Of a stretch of DNA of 64,000 bases, positions 35,664-44,437 are shown in pieces. Numbering within the stretch: the first letter of the stretch is position 1; each line of letters opens with the position of its first letter. The notes below the pieces were generated by a model. The model saw only the letters and a program-made list of their open reading frames with translations. It ran no database searches and had not been told where the DNA came from. The stretch lies in the NCBI RefSeq assembly GCF_029023865.1, contig NZ_CP118969.1, positions 930,001-994,000 on the forward strand, in the 5' to 3' direction. Position numbers and translations under genes: made by a program. The DNA comes from Lactococcus lactis (GTDB lineage Bacteria > Bacillota > Bacilli > Lactobacillales > Streptococcaceae).

Positions 35664-35760
35664 TTTTATCCTCAATTTCTAAATATATTATCCTCCTATA
35701 ATCATTATATATAAATTACAGGGCATAGTAAAATATTCACTGGAAATGGTATAAAAGAAT

Positions 35761-35795
35761 AAAAAAAGCACTAATTAATTGGATTAGTGCTTTTT
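35761..35795 (-). terminator. Terminator of Fur-like gene
   Basis: AAAAAAGCACTAAT and ATTAGTGCTTTTT pair across a short loop, overlapping the stop codon of the minus-strand fur-like gene. Confidence 0.75.
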
Positions 35796-36180
35796 AATCT
35801 TCAACTCCATAAATTTCAACTTTGTAACCAGTAATATTAAGACCACTAGCTTTTCGAGCGGCCTCCATTAGGGGACGAAAATCAAAATTATCTACATTCA
35901 TAATCTCACCTGTCGATTTATTGACAACATGATAATGAGGCTCTCCGTAGTAGTCATATCTTCTTTTACTACCGTCATTTATAGCAATCACTAACTCACT
36001 ATCAACCAATTTATCAAGGGTATTATAGACCGTTGCTAAGCTAATATTTTCCAAATCTTCGTGAATTTGCTCTGCCGTTGGGTGAGTTTGATGTTTTATC
36101 AGGTATTCTAAGACAATGAGACGCTGTGGTGTAGCTTTTAAACCATGAGATTGTAATAGTTCTTTTAAGTCTTGTTCCAA
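35794..36180 (-). CDS. Fur/PerR family metal-dependent repressor
   Basis: A 128-aa Fur-family protein with the winged helix LKATPQRLIVLEYLIKHQTHPTAEQIHEDL and ISLATVYNTLDKLVDSELV. The metal/oxidant-sensing side has PHYHVVNKSTGEI, where most family members have PHHHLxCxxCG, and no CxxC zinc motif is present. The likely start is TTG at 36180 with AGGAG 8 bases before; a GTG at 36189 overlaps that SD. It diverges from two VIT-family genes preceded by two TTAGAATNATTCTAA boxes, so it is their likely repressor. Confidence 0.87.
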   Translation of the reverse strand: MEQDLKELLQSHGLKATPQRLIVLEYLIKHQTHPTAEQIHEDLENISLATVYNTLDKLVDSELVIAINDGSKRRYDYYGEPHYHVVNKSTGEIMNVDNFDFRPLMEAARKASGLNITGYKVEIYGVED

Positions 36181-36244
36181 AATCAGCACTCCTATCTTTA
36201 TTATTTATTTTATTATATCATCAACAGAAAATCATTTCAATGAC

Positions 36245-36293
36245 TTGACATTTGTTTAGAATCATTCTAAAATATAGTTTAGAATGATTCTAA
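36245..36293 (+). promoter_or_regulatory. VIT promoter with two Fur/PerR boxes
   Basis: TTGACA (36245-36250), 17 bp, TAAAAT (36268-36273). TTAGAATCATTCTAA (36256-36270) lies across the spacer and -10, and TTAGAATGATTCTAA (36279-36293) covers the start region. Both are perfect 7-1-7 boxes of the PerR type. Confidence 0.88.
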
Positions 36294-36305
36294 AAAGGTG
36301 AGATA

Positions 36306-36995
36306 ATGAAAGAAAAAAATAACTTAATTCAAAGAAATAATATTGTCAGGGCAAGTATTATGGGAGCAAATGATGGGATTATTTCGATTGCAGGGATTGT
36401 CATTGGTGTCTCTGGCGCAACCTCTCATATTGGGACAATTTTGCTGGCAGGTTTTGCCGGAACTTTAGCAGGTACAGTCAGTATGGCAATGGGAGAATAT
36501 GTTTCGGTCAGTTCGCAACGTGATGCTCAGGAAAAAATTATCCAAGAACAAAAAGTAGCACTTGCTACTAATTATCAAAATGAATTTGATTTTGTTTATC
36601 GAAAATATAGAGCAGATGGGATTTCTAATGAACTAGCTCATAAAGCAACGGATGAGATGATGAAAAAGGATGCTTTAGCAACAACGGTTCGTGAAAGACA
36701 CGGTTTTACAATTGGACAAGAATTGAGTGCTAAAGGAGCGGCAATTGCCTCAATGCTCTCATTTCCAACTGGAGCGCTTTTGCCTATGCTAGCCATTTCT
36801 TTAATTCCTAAAAGTTGGAGTGCTTTGGCAACATTTATTTCCGTACTAATCGCTCTAGGATTTACAGGTTATGCCGCCGCTTATTTAAATGGTGCTGATA
36901 AAAAACATGCAACTTTTAGAAATATTATTGCTGGGATTCTAACGATGCTTGTTACTTATGTAGTGGGTTTGCTCTTTAAACAAGGAGGTTTGTGA
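36306..36995 (+). CDS. VIT1/CCC1 family iron/manganese transporter, first copy
   Basis: A 229-aa membrane protein of the CCC1/VIT1 family, which moves Fe2+ or Mn2+ out of the cytosol. It has the N-terminal helix motif MGANDGIISIAGIVIGVSGA, the second helix SMAMGEYVSVSSQRD, a cytoplasmic metal-binding-like helical region, and two or three C-terminal helices. The SD is AAGGTGAG. It is under two Fur-type boxes, suggesting induction when the regulator senses metal or peroxide stress. It overlaps the second copy. Confidence 0.9.
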   Translation: MKEKNNLIQRNNIVRASIMGANDGIISIAGIVIGVSGATSHIGTILLAGFAGTLAGTVSMAMGEYVSVSSQRDAQEKIIQEQKVALATNYQNEFDFVYRKYRADGISNELAHKATDEMMKKDALATTVRERHGFTIGQELSAKGAAIASMLSFPTGALLPMLAISLIPKSWSALATFISVLIALGFTGYAAAYLNGADKKHATFRNIIAGILTMLVTYVVGLLFKQGGL

Positions 36996-37675
36996 TGAAA
37001 AAACAAACAATGACAATAGATGAAAAATTAAATAGTGTTCGTGCGGGAGTCTTGGGTTCAAATGATGGAATTCTTACAGTTGTTGGTGTGCTCTTTTCGG
37101 TTTCCGCAGCTTCTGGAAGTAGCTTTGCTTTACTAATTGCTAGTTTGGCAAATTTGATTTCTGGTGCTTTTTCAATGGCTTCTGGTGAGTATGCAAGTGT
37201 CAGTTCTCAATCTGATAGTGAGAAAGTTGTGGTTCAAGAAGAAAAAATATTACTGAAAAAAGATTTTAAAAATCAAAAAGTAGCAGTGAAAGATTTTTAT
37301 ATTGAAAAAGGAATCAGTCCGGAAACTTCAGCAGAAATTGCTAATGAATTACTTGCTCGAAAACCTTTGGAAACTGTTCTGTCAGTAAAATATGATATTG
37401 CTTTAGGACATTATATGAATCCTTGGCAAGCAGCAGGTTCATCAATAATTTCATTTACGATTGGTGGACTTTTTCCTTTACTAACCATGATTTTAGTTAA
37501 GGGTGCTTGGCAATTTCCAGCAACAATTTTTGCAACAATGCTTGCAATGGCCTTAACTGGAATGATTAGTGCTAAGCTTTCTGATGGCTTGGTAATTAAA
37601 GCAATTCTTAGAAATATTATTATTGGTTTACTAACAATTTTTATCCATTATTTTATTGGTCGGATTTTAGGTTAA
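36995..37675 (+). CDS. VIT1/CCC1 family iron/manganese transporter, second copy
   Basis: A 226-aa paralogue of the preceding gene, with VLGSNDGILTVVGVLFSVSAA and SMASGEYASVSSQSDSE. The start ATG shares its A with the upstream TGA, and GGAGG lies 6 bases before. The tandem pair may form a heterodimer, since family members work as dimers; this is an inference. Confidence 0.9.
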   Translation: MKKQTMTIDEKLNSVRAGVLGSNDGILTVVGVLFSVSAASGSSFALLIASLANLISGAFSMASGEYASVSSQSDSEKVVVQEEKILLKKDFKNQKVAVKDFYIEKGISPETSAEIANELLARKPLETVLSVKYDIALGHYMNPWQAAGSSIISFTIGGLFPLLTMILVKGAWQFPATIFATMLAMALTGMISAKLSDGLVIKAILRNIIIGLLTIFIHYFIGRILG

Positions 37676-37701
37676 TGAATTTAGGCTTAGTTAAAAGCTT
37701 T

Positions 37702-37710
37702 TGTTATAAT
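37702..37710 (+). promoter_or_regulatory. Extended -10 promoter before methyltransferase
   Basis: TGTTATAAT is a TGN-extended -10, 41 bases before the start codon. The -35 is weak. Confidence 0.5.
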
Positions 37711-37750
37711 TATAGATAGGACTGATAATTATTGAGAAAGAGGCTGACAA

Positions 37751-38494
37751 ATGGATGATAATACTAAAGAATTAGAACAATATTGGGATGAGTTTTCTCA
37801 AGAATATGAAGAAATTCAAAATGAAAGCTTGGTTGATATTGGTCAGCAATTAAAGGAATTTTTGGTGGCTGAAAAACTTTTACCAACAAGTCAATTTTTA
37901 GATTTAGCTGGTGGGACAGGCAAATATATTCCACACTTTTCAAATTTTACTGACAGCTATCATCTTGTTGATCTGTCAGCAAAAATGTTAGAATTTGCCA
38001 AGAATAAGTCAGCTGATTCAAATAAAATCACTTTTACGCATCAAGAACAAAATAAATTTTTAAAGAATACAAAAGAAAATACTTATGATTTTGTATTTTC
38101 AGCCATGAATCCTGCATTGGAGTCAAAAGAAGCCTTAGTAGAATTAAATCGGATTGCCAATGGAAATGTTGGAATTTTACGTTTGATTTTTGATGAGGAT
38201 AATCTCTTTAGTCAGGTCGAACAATTGTATTTGCCTAATCAAGAACAGAATAAAGAAGCGCAGATGTTGCTTTATAAGGTATGGTTAGAGGAATTAGGCT
38301 GGGAATTTAAAAGTAAGAAATTTAGATTCTTTTTATCAGAAAAAGTAAGTTCACAGTTTTTCTCTGATTATTTCTCTGATGAGCTTTCAAATACAGAATT
38401 AGCGGCTTTGACGCAATTATTTTTTAGTGAAACAGAAATTCGAGAAATGGAAAGATTAGTGATATTTGAGTTGTTATATTGGGAAAAATGCTAG
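37751..38494 (+). CDS. SAM-dependent class I methyltransferase
   Basis: A 247-aa protein with the SAM-binding motif FLDLAGGTGKYIPHF at about residues 49-63, the acidic loop YHLVDLSAKMLEFAK and the motif IV region YDFVFSAMNPAL. The C-terminal part is helical and substrate-specific. The substrate cannot be inferred. It is monocistronic. Confidence 0.85.
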   Translation: MDDNTKELEQYWDEFSQEYEEIQNESLVDIGQQLKEFLVAEKLLPTSQFLDLAGGTGKYIPHFSNFTDSYHLVDLSAKMLEFAKNKSADSNKITFTHQEQNKFLKNTKENTYDFVFSAMNPALESKEALVELNRIANGNVGILRLIFDEDNLFSQVEQLYLPNQEQNKEAQMLLYKVWLEELGWEFKSKKFRFFLSEKVSSQFFSDYFSDELSNTELAALTQLFFSETEIREMERLVIFELLYWEKC

Positions 38495-38513
38495 GCTGAA
38501 TCCTAGTTTTTTT
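38491..38513 (+). terminator. Terminator after methyltransferase
   Basis: A short CTAGG/CCTAG stem with a 6-base loop is followed by T7, overlapping the stop codon. Confidence 0.6.
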
Positions 38514-38531
38514 ATTTCTCAATTCTTTTAG

Positions 38532-38586
38532 TTGTAATTTATTTATTTTAATACTATAATTGACTAATCAATGATTGACCAATCAA
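38532..38586 (+). promoter_or_regulatory. MarR-nitroreductase promoter and direct-repeat operators
   Basis: TTGTAA (38532-38537), 17 bp, TATAAT (38555-38560), followed by TTGACTAATCAA (38560-38571) and TTGACCAATCAA (38575-38586). The two near-identical elements lie over the transcription start, fitting autorepression by the MarR protein. Confidence 0.75.
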
Positions 38587-38607
38587 TTAAGAAAGGAGAA
38601 ATAAATT

Positions 38608-39027
38608 ATGAAGCTTGAAAAAGTCAGCCAGTTACTCTATCAGCTCAAAATTGTAAATCAAGAAATGACGGCAAAATTTGAGAAGTCAACGGGTTATAGT
38701 ATTACTCGTTATCAACTGATGATGATTTTAAAATGTAAAGGTCGTTGCTCTCAAAGTCAATTACAAAATGAATTAAAAATTGATAGTGCTGCTGTAACAA
38801 GACATTTAAAATTACTTGAAGAAAAAAATCTTGTCAAAAGAGAGCGCAATAAAGAAAATAATCGAGAAGTATTTGTCGAAATTACCGATAAAGCTAAAAA
38901 TGATTTAGCACTTTGTGCAAAAAAACATGATGATTCTCTAGATGCAAGTCAACAAATATTAAATATTGGGCTCAGTGCTTTAGAAGAAGAACAACTTTTA
39001 GAACTACTCACAAAATTAACACAATGA
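38608..39027 (+). CDS. MarR family transcriptional regulator
   Basis: A 139-aa winged-helix protein (TRYQLMMILKCKGRCSQSQLQNELKIDSAAVTRHL, LVKRERNKENNREVFVEIT). It is the first gene of an operon with a nitroreductase and a DUF1304 protein, and probably represses it through the TTGAC(T/C)AATCAA repeats. SD AAAGGAG. Confidence 0.9.
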   Translation: MKLEKVSQLLYQLKIVNQEMTAKFEKSTGYSITRYQLMMILKCKGRCSQSQLQNELKIDSAAVTRHLKLLEEKNLVKRERNKENNREVFVEITDKAKNDLALCAKKHDDSLDASQQILNIGLSALEEEQLLELLTKLTQ

Positions 39028-39038
39028 AAGAATAAAAA

Positions 39039-39677
39039 ATGAATAAGAACTTTAAAAATAACGATTTCTCAGATATTACTTTTGGTAGAAAATCTGTCAG
39101 ACTTTATGATGAAAACTACAAAATTTCTCACGAAGAAATGCTTGAAATGATTCAAGAAGCAACAGCTGCACCTTCATCAGTAAATATGCAACCTTGGCGT
39201 TTTATCATTGCTGAAACCGAAGAATCAAAAGCAAAATTGAAACCTTTAATTCGCTTTAACACCCGGCAAAATGATACTTCATCAGCCATGATTTTAATTT
39301 TTGGTGACATGCTTAATTATGAATTAGGTGAAGAAATCTATGACCAAGCAGTTGCTGAAGGAAAAATGCCTCAGGAAGTCAGAGATCAACAAATTGGAGC
39401 AATTATTCCTTATTACAAGAGTTTTTCTAAACAAGAAATGAATGATGTTGTCAAAATTGACTCAAGTTTGGCAGCAATGCAATTGATGTTGGTGGCAAGA
39501 GCTCATGGTTACGAAACAAATCCAATTGGTGGTTTTGAAAAAGATCAATTAGCAGAAGCTTTCGATTTAGACAAAGAACGTTTTGTCCCAGTTATGATTT
39601 TGTCAATTGGTAAAGCCGTTGAAGAAGGTTATGAATCTGTCCGCATGAATGCTGATAAAATCACTACTTTTAAATAA
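39039..39677 (+). CDS. Nitroreductase family protein
   Basis: A 212-aa FMN-dependent NAD(P)H oxidoreductase. FMN-binding stretches are RKSVRLYDENYKIS at the N terminus, TAAPSSVNMQPWRFI, and a C-terminal NPIGGF. It typically reduces quinones or nitroaromatics. It starts 11 bases after marR, with only a weak SD, and is translated as part of the same operon. Confidence 0.9.
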   Translation: MNKNFKNNDFSDITFGRKSVRLYDENYKISHEEMLEMIQEATAAPSSVNMQPWRFIIAETEESKAKLKPLIRFNTRQNDTSSAMILIFGDMLNYELGEEIYDQAVAEGKMPQEVRDQQIGAIIPYYKSFSKQEMNDVVKIDSSLAAMQLMLVARAHGYETNPIGGFEKDQLAEAFDLDKERFVPVMILSIGKAVEEGYESVRMNADKITTFK

Positions 39678-39691
39678 AAAGGAGAAGTAAT

Positions 39692-40051
39692 TTGACCATT
39701 TTAACAATTATTCTGTCGCTTTTGGTTGCTTTGGAATTTTTCTACATTATGTATTTAGAGACCTTTGCTACAAGCTCAAAAACAACCAGTCGTGTGTTTA
39801 ATATGGGAAAAGAGGAGCTAGAACGTTCTTCAGTTCAAACGCTTTTTAAAAATCAAGGGATTTATAACGGTTTGATTGGTTTAGGATTAATTTATGCAAT
39901 ATTCTTTTCGTCAGCGCCACTTGAAATTGTTAGATTACTGCTTATTTATATTATTTTAGTGGCTTTGTATGGCTCTTTGACCAGTAATAAAAAGATTATT
40001 TTGACCCAAGGTGATTTAGCCATTTTAGCTCTAATTTCTTCATTTTTTTAA
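39692..40051 (+). CDS. DUF1304 family membrane protein
   Basis: A 119-aa protein with four hydrophobic helices and the family segment FKNQGIYNGLIGLGLIYAIF. Function is unknown. The start is TTG with an AAGGAG SD. It is the third gene of the MarR-nitroreductase operon. Confidence 0.82.
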   Translation: MTILTIILSLLVALEFFYIMYLETFATSSKTTSRVFNMGKEELERSSVQTLFKNQGIYNGLIGLGLIYAIFFSSAPLEIVRLLLIYIILVALYGSLTSNKKIILTQGDLAILALISSFF

Positions 40052-40069
40052 AAAAATATTTTTAAATCC

Positions 40070-40098
40070 TTGACAAGTCTCATAAAAAGTTTTACAAT
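40070..40098 (+). promoter_or_regulatory. trp operon promoter
   Basis: TTGACA (40070-40075), 17 bp, TACAAT (40093-40098). The transcription start should be near 40104-40106, at the beginning of the T-box leader. Confidence 0.85.
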
Positions 40099-40103
40099 TA
40101 TTT

Positions 40104-40399
40104 TCAACATCAGAAAAGTAACTCTATATCAGAATTTTTTCAGGAAGTCTGCGGTTGTGCGAGCAGATAAATTCATCAGAGCGAATGGGCTGATTTGAAA
40201 GTCGAGAACGATTTGTTTTTCGCAATTTGATTTGAAACAATAAAAATCACGGATGCTCCCGATACCAAGCAACTTGTTGTTAGACGAGGAAAAGAAGAGT
40301 TTTTCTAGTATTTTTGTAATATTTTTAGGGACTCTTAAATTACGGTGGCACCGCGTGACATACGCCCGTAGAGTATTTGATACTCTACGGGCTTTTTTG
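40104..40399 (+). promoter_or_regulatory. T-box riboswitch (tRNA-Trp) with terminator
   Basis: The T-box core GGTGGCACCGCG is at 40344-40355; TGGC can pair with the NCCA end of an uncharged tRNA. It precedes a 12-bp terminator stem GCCCGTAGAGTA/TACTCTACGGGC (40364-40392) and T6. A candidate Stem I has GGTTG (40153-40157) and a specifier region GCGAATGGGC with the Trp codon TGG at 40186-40188. Uncharged tRNA-Trp would stabilise the antiterminator and allow trp transcription. Regulation of the lactococcal trp operon by tRNA-Trp is established; the exact specifier position is my reading. Confidence 0.93.
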
Positions 40400-40423
40400 T
40401 ATTTTTTTGAAAGGATTTCTAAA

Positions 40424-40459
40424 ATGAACCAACGATGGCGAAGCTTAAATTTTAACTAA
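40424..40459 (+). CDS. Tiny ORF between T-box and trpE
   Basis: AAAGGA precedes an ATG opening MNQRWRSLNFN, 11 codons with one Trp. It lies after the T-box terminator, so it is read only on antiterminated transcripts. It may be chance. Confidence 0.25.
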   Translation: MNQRWRSLNFN

Positions 40460-40508
40460 TCAGTATCAATGGAAAAGACTTCCTCAAACCTATAGATAGA
40501 GAGAAAAC

Positions 40509-41879
40509 ATGAGAAAAATTAAAGAGATTTCAGCAGACACCATGACCCCAATTTCGGTTTATCTTCGCCTGAAAGGGAAGAATAAAGTAATTTTAGAATC
40601 CATTCCCAGAGAAAATGACCAATCACGTTTTTCAATTATTGCGTTAAATCCTGTGAAGCTCATCAAATTTACTGATGGAATTTTAAGCGTTAATGACGAA
40701 ATCATTAGCGATGAAAATCCAATGGAATTTCTGGAAAAATTAGTTTGTCAGCCAGAAAGTACTGACGAAAATTTAGACTTGCCTTTTACAAGTGGAGCGA
40801 TTGGATATGCTGGATTTGATACCTATGGTATTTTTGAAGGCATTCAACCTGAACTGAAAGATTCGATTGGAACCCCAGATATGTATTTTATGTTATACGA
40901 ATCAGCTCTAATTTTTGACCACAAACGAGAAAAACTGATTTTTATTGAAGACAATACTTACAGTCAGCGTTCAGAAAAAGAGTTACAAAACGCGCTGTCA
41001 GCAAATATTGAGTCATTATCTTTACTGACAGAAGCAGAAAATGAACTGACAGAATTAAGTAAACTGAATTTCGTCAGCAATATGTCTCAAGAACTTTTTG
41101 AAGAAAAAGTTACTAAAGCAAAGGAACTTATCAGAAATGGTGACATGTTCCAAGTTGTTTTATCACAACGTTTAACAGCCGATTTTACTGACAACCCCTT
41201 TAATTATTACAGAAAGCTTCGGGTTGAAAATCCTTCATCGTATATGTACTTTATGGAATTCGATAATTTTCATGTCATTGGCAGCTCACCAGAGCGTTTG
41301 GTTGCTGTTCATGGAAATCAAGTTTCAACCAATCCAATTGCTGGAACAAGAAAACGCGGGCAAAATGAATTTGAAGACCAAGCTCTTATTGAAGATTTAG
41401 AAAGTGATCCCAAAGAAGTCGCTGAACACAAAATGCTTGTTGATTTAGGACGAAATGATATTGGTAAAATTTCCAAATATGGTTCAATCGAAGTTCCTGT
41501 TTTCATGAAAGTTGAGAAATATCGCTACGTCATGCATATTACAAGTGAAGTGACCGGCGAGCTTCGTCCTGAATTTACAGCTATGGATGCCTTACGCGCC
41601 ACATTACCAGCGGGGACGCTATCAGGAGCACCGAAGCATCGAGCCTACCAAAGAATTTATGAATTTGAAACGCAAAAACGAGGAATTTATGGAGGAGCTA
41701 TCGGTTATCTAACGAAAAATGGAAATTGTGATTTTGCAATTGCCATTCGGACAATGGTCTTGAAAGACAAGAAAGCACATGTTCAAGCAGGAGCCGGAAT
41801 TGTTTACGATTCAGTACGCGAACATGAATATCAAGAAACCTTAAACAAAGCCCAAGGCTTATTGAAAGTTGGTCAATAA
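40509..41879 (+). CDS. trpE: Anthranilate synthase component I
   Basis: A 456-aa chorismate-utilising enzyme that makes anthranilate with TrpG. The N-terminal feedback region includes VILESIPRENDQSRFS. The chorismate-binding domain has RNGDMFQVVLSQR, SSPERLV, NPIAGTRKRG, LVDLGRNDIG and LPAGTLSGAPKHRA. It is the first structural gene of the trp operon. A cluster of the recurrent 10-mer lies between it and trpG. Confidence 0.97.
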   Translation: MRKIKEISADTMTPISVYLRLKGKNKVILESIPRENDQSRFSIIALNPVKLIKFTDGILSVNDEIISDENPMEFLEKLVCQPESTDENLDLPFTSGAIGYAGFDTYGIFEGIQPELKDSIGTPDMYFMLYESALIFDHKREKLIFIEDNTYSQRSEKELQNALSANIESLSLLTEAENELTELSKLNFVSNMSQELFEEKVTKAKELIRNGDMFQVVLSQRLTADFTDNPFNYYRKLRVENPSSYMYFMEFDNFHVIGSSPERLVAVHGNQVSTNPIAGTRKRGQNEFEDQALIEDLESDPKEVAEHKMLVDLGRNDIGKISKYGSIEVPVFMKVEKYRYVMHITSEVTGELRPEFTAMDALRATLPAGTLSGAPKHRAYQRIYEFETQKRGIYGGAIGYLTKNGNCDFAIAIRTMVLKDKKAHVQAGAGIVYDSVREHEYQETLNKAQGLLKVGQ

Positions 41880-41930
41880 ATAGACCCAAAAAGATGTAGA
41901 GATAAAAAATTTAACATCATCAGATAATTT

Positions 41931-41974
41931 TGTCAGTAATTTTTTACTGACAGAAAATAAAAAATTACTGACAG
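41931..41974. repeat. TTACTGACAG cluster between trpE and trpG
   Basis: TGTCAGTAA and TTACTGACA form a 9-bp stem with a TTTT loop (41931-41952). A second TTACTGACAG lies at 41965-41974. It could be a processing hairpin in the trp mRNA. Confidence 0.6.
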
Positions 41975-42002
41975 GCCTTGTCGTTAAAAATAGGAGACAA
42001 AA

Positions 42003-42599
42003 TTGATTTTAATAATAGATAATTACGATAGTTTCACTTACAACTTAGTGCAGTATGTAGGTGCTTTGACTGATGTAGCAGTTGTGAAAAATGACGATGA
42101 TTCTTTGGAAAATATGGCAGAAAAAGCAGATGCCTTAATATTCTCACCAGGTCCTGGTTGGCCTGCGGATGCTGGAAAAATGGAAACACTTATTCAGCAA
42201 TTTGCAGGTCAAAAACCAATTTTAGGAATATGTCTAGGTTTTCAAGCTATCGTTGAAGTTTTTGGTGGCAAACTTCGATTGGCACATCAAGTCATGCATG
42301 GCAAGAATTCACAAGTCCGTCAGACCTCAGGAAATTTACTTTTCAATCATCTTCCCTCAAAATTTCTAGTTATGCGCTATCATTCAATTGTCATGGATGA
42401 GGCAGTCGCTTTACCAGATTTTGCAATCACAGCAGTCGCGACAGATGATGGTGAAATTATGGCTATTGAAAATGAAAAAGAACAGATTTATGGATTACAA
42501 TTTCACCCAGAATCCATTGGCACATTGGATGGTATGACCATGATTGAAAATTTTGTCAACCAAGTAAATGAAAACAAGGAGTCATCAAATGAAAAATGA
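42003..42599 (+). CDS. trpG: Anthranilate synthase component II (glutamine amidotransferase)
   Basis: A 198-aa amidotransferase supplying ammonia to TrpE. It has [17 protein letters not shown], the catalytic Cys in GICLGFQAI and HPESIGT near the end. The start is TTG with GGAG 6 bases before. It overlaps trpD by 11 bases, indicating coupling. Confidence 0.96.
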   Translation: MILIIDNYDSFTYNLVQYVGALTDVAVVKNDDDSLENMAEKADALIFSPGPGWPADAGKMETLIQQFAGQKPILGICLGFQAIVEVFGGKLRLAHQVMHGKNSQVRQTSGNLLFNHLPSKFLVMRYHSIVMDEAVALPDFAITAVATDDGEIMAIENEKEQIYGLQFHPESIGTLDGMTMIENFVNQVNENKESSNEK

Positions 42600-43596
42600 A
42601 CTTGAAAAAGTGATGTCAGGTCGTGACATGACCGAAAATGAAATGAATATGCTTGCTAATTCAATTATCCAAGGTGAATTAAGCGAGGTCCAAATTGCCA
42701 GCTTTTTAGTAGCATTAAAAATGAAAGGTGAAGCAGCAAGCGAATTGACTGGTTTGGCTCGAGCTTTACAAAAAGCAGCGATTCCCATTCCAACAAATTT
42801 GACAAATGCGATGGACAATTGTGGAACAGGAGGCGACCGCTCATTCAGTTTTAATATTTCAACCACAGCCGCTTTTGTTTTAGCAGCTGGTGGAGTCAAT
42901 ATGGCAAAACACGGAAATCGCTCCATTACCAGTAAATCTGGCTCGGCAGACGTTCTTGAGACCTTAGGAATCAATCTTTATTTACCAGCAGAAAAGTTAG
43001 CTCAAGTTTTTGACAAAGTTGGTTTAGTTTTCCTTTTTGCTCAAAATCTCCACCCAGCGATGAAATACTTCACGCCAGTCCGCAGACAACTCGAAATTCC
43101 AACAATTATGAACTTGACTGGGCCACTAATCAATCCAATTTCACTTGAAACACAGTTGCTCGGGACTTCACGTCCTGATTTGCTTGAATTAACAGCAAAT
43201 GTTTTGAAAGGCTTGGGCCGTAAGCGAGCATTAGTCATCACAGGTGAAGGCGGAATGGACGAAGCAACTCCCTTTGGACTTAATCATTACGCACTTTTAG
43301 AAAATGACAAAGTGACTTTGCATGAATTTAGAGCCTCAGACGTTGGTATTTCAGAAGTTCAACTCAATGATATTCGTGGAGGTGAAGCCCCAGAAAATGC
43401 TGAAATTTTAAAAAATGTCCTTGAAAATCAACCGTCAGCCTTTTTAGAAACGACCGTTTTAAATGCCGGACTTGGATTTTATGCCAATGGAAAAGTTGAT
43501 TCCATTAAATCCGGAGTTGACCTTGCAAGAGAAGTAATTAGTACAGGAGCAGCTCTTACCAAGTTGCATGAATTACAAGCAGAACAAATTGGTTAA
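42589..43596 (+). CDS. trpD: Anthranilate phosphoribosyltransferase
   Basis: A 335-aa enzyme that joins anthranilate and PRPP. Motifs are the PRPP loop [33 protein letters not shown] and GPLINP. The start at 42589 has an AAGGAG SD; the in-frame ATG at 42568 lies upstream of it. Confidence 0.96.
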   Translation: MKNELEKVMSGRDMTENEMNMLANSIIQGELSEVQIASFLVALKMKGEAASELTGLARALQKAAIPIPTNLTNAMDNCGTGGDRSFSFNISTTAAFVLAAGGVNMAKHGNRSITSKSGSADVLETLGINLYLPAEKLAQVFDKVGLVFLFAQNLHPAMKYFTPVRRQLEIPTIMNLTGPLINPISLETQLLGTSRPDLLELTANVLKGLGRKRALVITGEGGMDEATPFGLNHYALLENDKVTLHEFRASDVGISEVQLNDIRGGEAPENAEILKNVLENQPSAFLETTVLNAGLGFYANGKVDSIKSGVDLAREVISTGAALTKLHELQAEQIG

Positions 43597-43642
43597 AAAT
43601 CTTGATGGCAAATTTTGAAATAGCAGAAAATGAGAGAAAAAT

Positions 43643-44437
43643 ATGAACATAAAAAAAGGAAAATTTCTAGAAACAATCCTAGCAGAAAAACGACTTGAAA
43701 TTGCTAAAATGCCAGAAGAACAAGTAGGAAAAGTTCGTCAAACATACAATTTTTATGATTACTTAAAAGAACATTCCGACCAGCTTCAAGTGATTGCCGA
43801 AGTCAAAAAAGCTTCGCCCAGTCTAGGTGATATTAACTTAGAAGTGGATATCGTTGACCAAGCCAAAAATTACGAACAAGCCGGTGCCGCTATGATTTCC
43901 GTCTTAACTGACCCTGTATTTTTTAAAGGAAATATTGAATATCTCCGTGAAATTTCAGAAAATGTCCAAATCCCCACCTTGAACAAGGATTTTATCATCG
44001 ATAAAAAACAAATCAATCGGGCAGTTAATGCGGGAGCAACAGTTATTTTACTCATTGTCGCAGTTTTTGAAAATCAATACCCCAAACTCCAAAACCTCTA
44101 CAACTACGCAATTTCACTAGGACTTGAAGTTCTTGTTGAAACACATAATAAAGCAGAACTTGAGATTGCTCATCAGCTTGGAGCTAAAATTATTGGAGTT
44201 AATAATCGTAATTTAAAAACCTTTGAAGTGAGCTTACAAAATTCAGTAGATTTGACACCCTACTTTAAAGAAGACAGTAACTACATTTCCGAATCAGGCA
44301 TTTTTAGCGCAAACGAAGCCCAAAAAGTTTCCGATACTTTCAATGGAATATTGGTTGGAACAGCACTCATGCAATCAGAAAATCTAGAAAAATCTTTGAA
44401 AGATTTAAAAGTCAAGAGGAAAACGAATGAAAATTAA
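43643..44437 (+). CDS. trpC: Indole-3-glycerol-phosphate synthase
   Basis: A 264-aa TIM-barrel enzyme: [13 protein letters not shown] with the catalytic Lys, [39 protein letters not shown]. It overlaps trpF by 11 bases. Confidence 0.96.
   Translation: MNIKKGKFLETILAEKRLEIAKMPEEQVGKVRQTYNFYDYLKEHSDQLQVIAEVKKASPSLGDINLEVDIVDQAKNYEQAGAAMISVLTDPVFFKGNIEYLREISENVQIPTLNKDFIIDKKQINRAVNAGATVILLIVAVFENQYPKLQNLYNYAISLGLEVLVETHNKAELEIAHQLGAKIIGVNNRNLKTFEVSLQNSVDLTPYFKEDSNYISESGIFSANEAQKVSDTFNGILVGTALMQSENLEKSLKDLKVKRKTNEN

Noticed and set aside
40253-40459. 68-codon ORF over the T-box
   Set aside because: It overlaps the T-box core and terminator; only the last 11 codons have a plausible SD.
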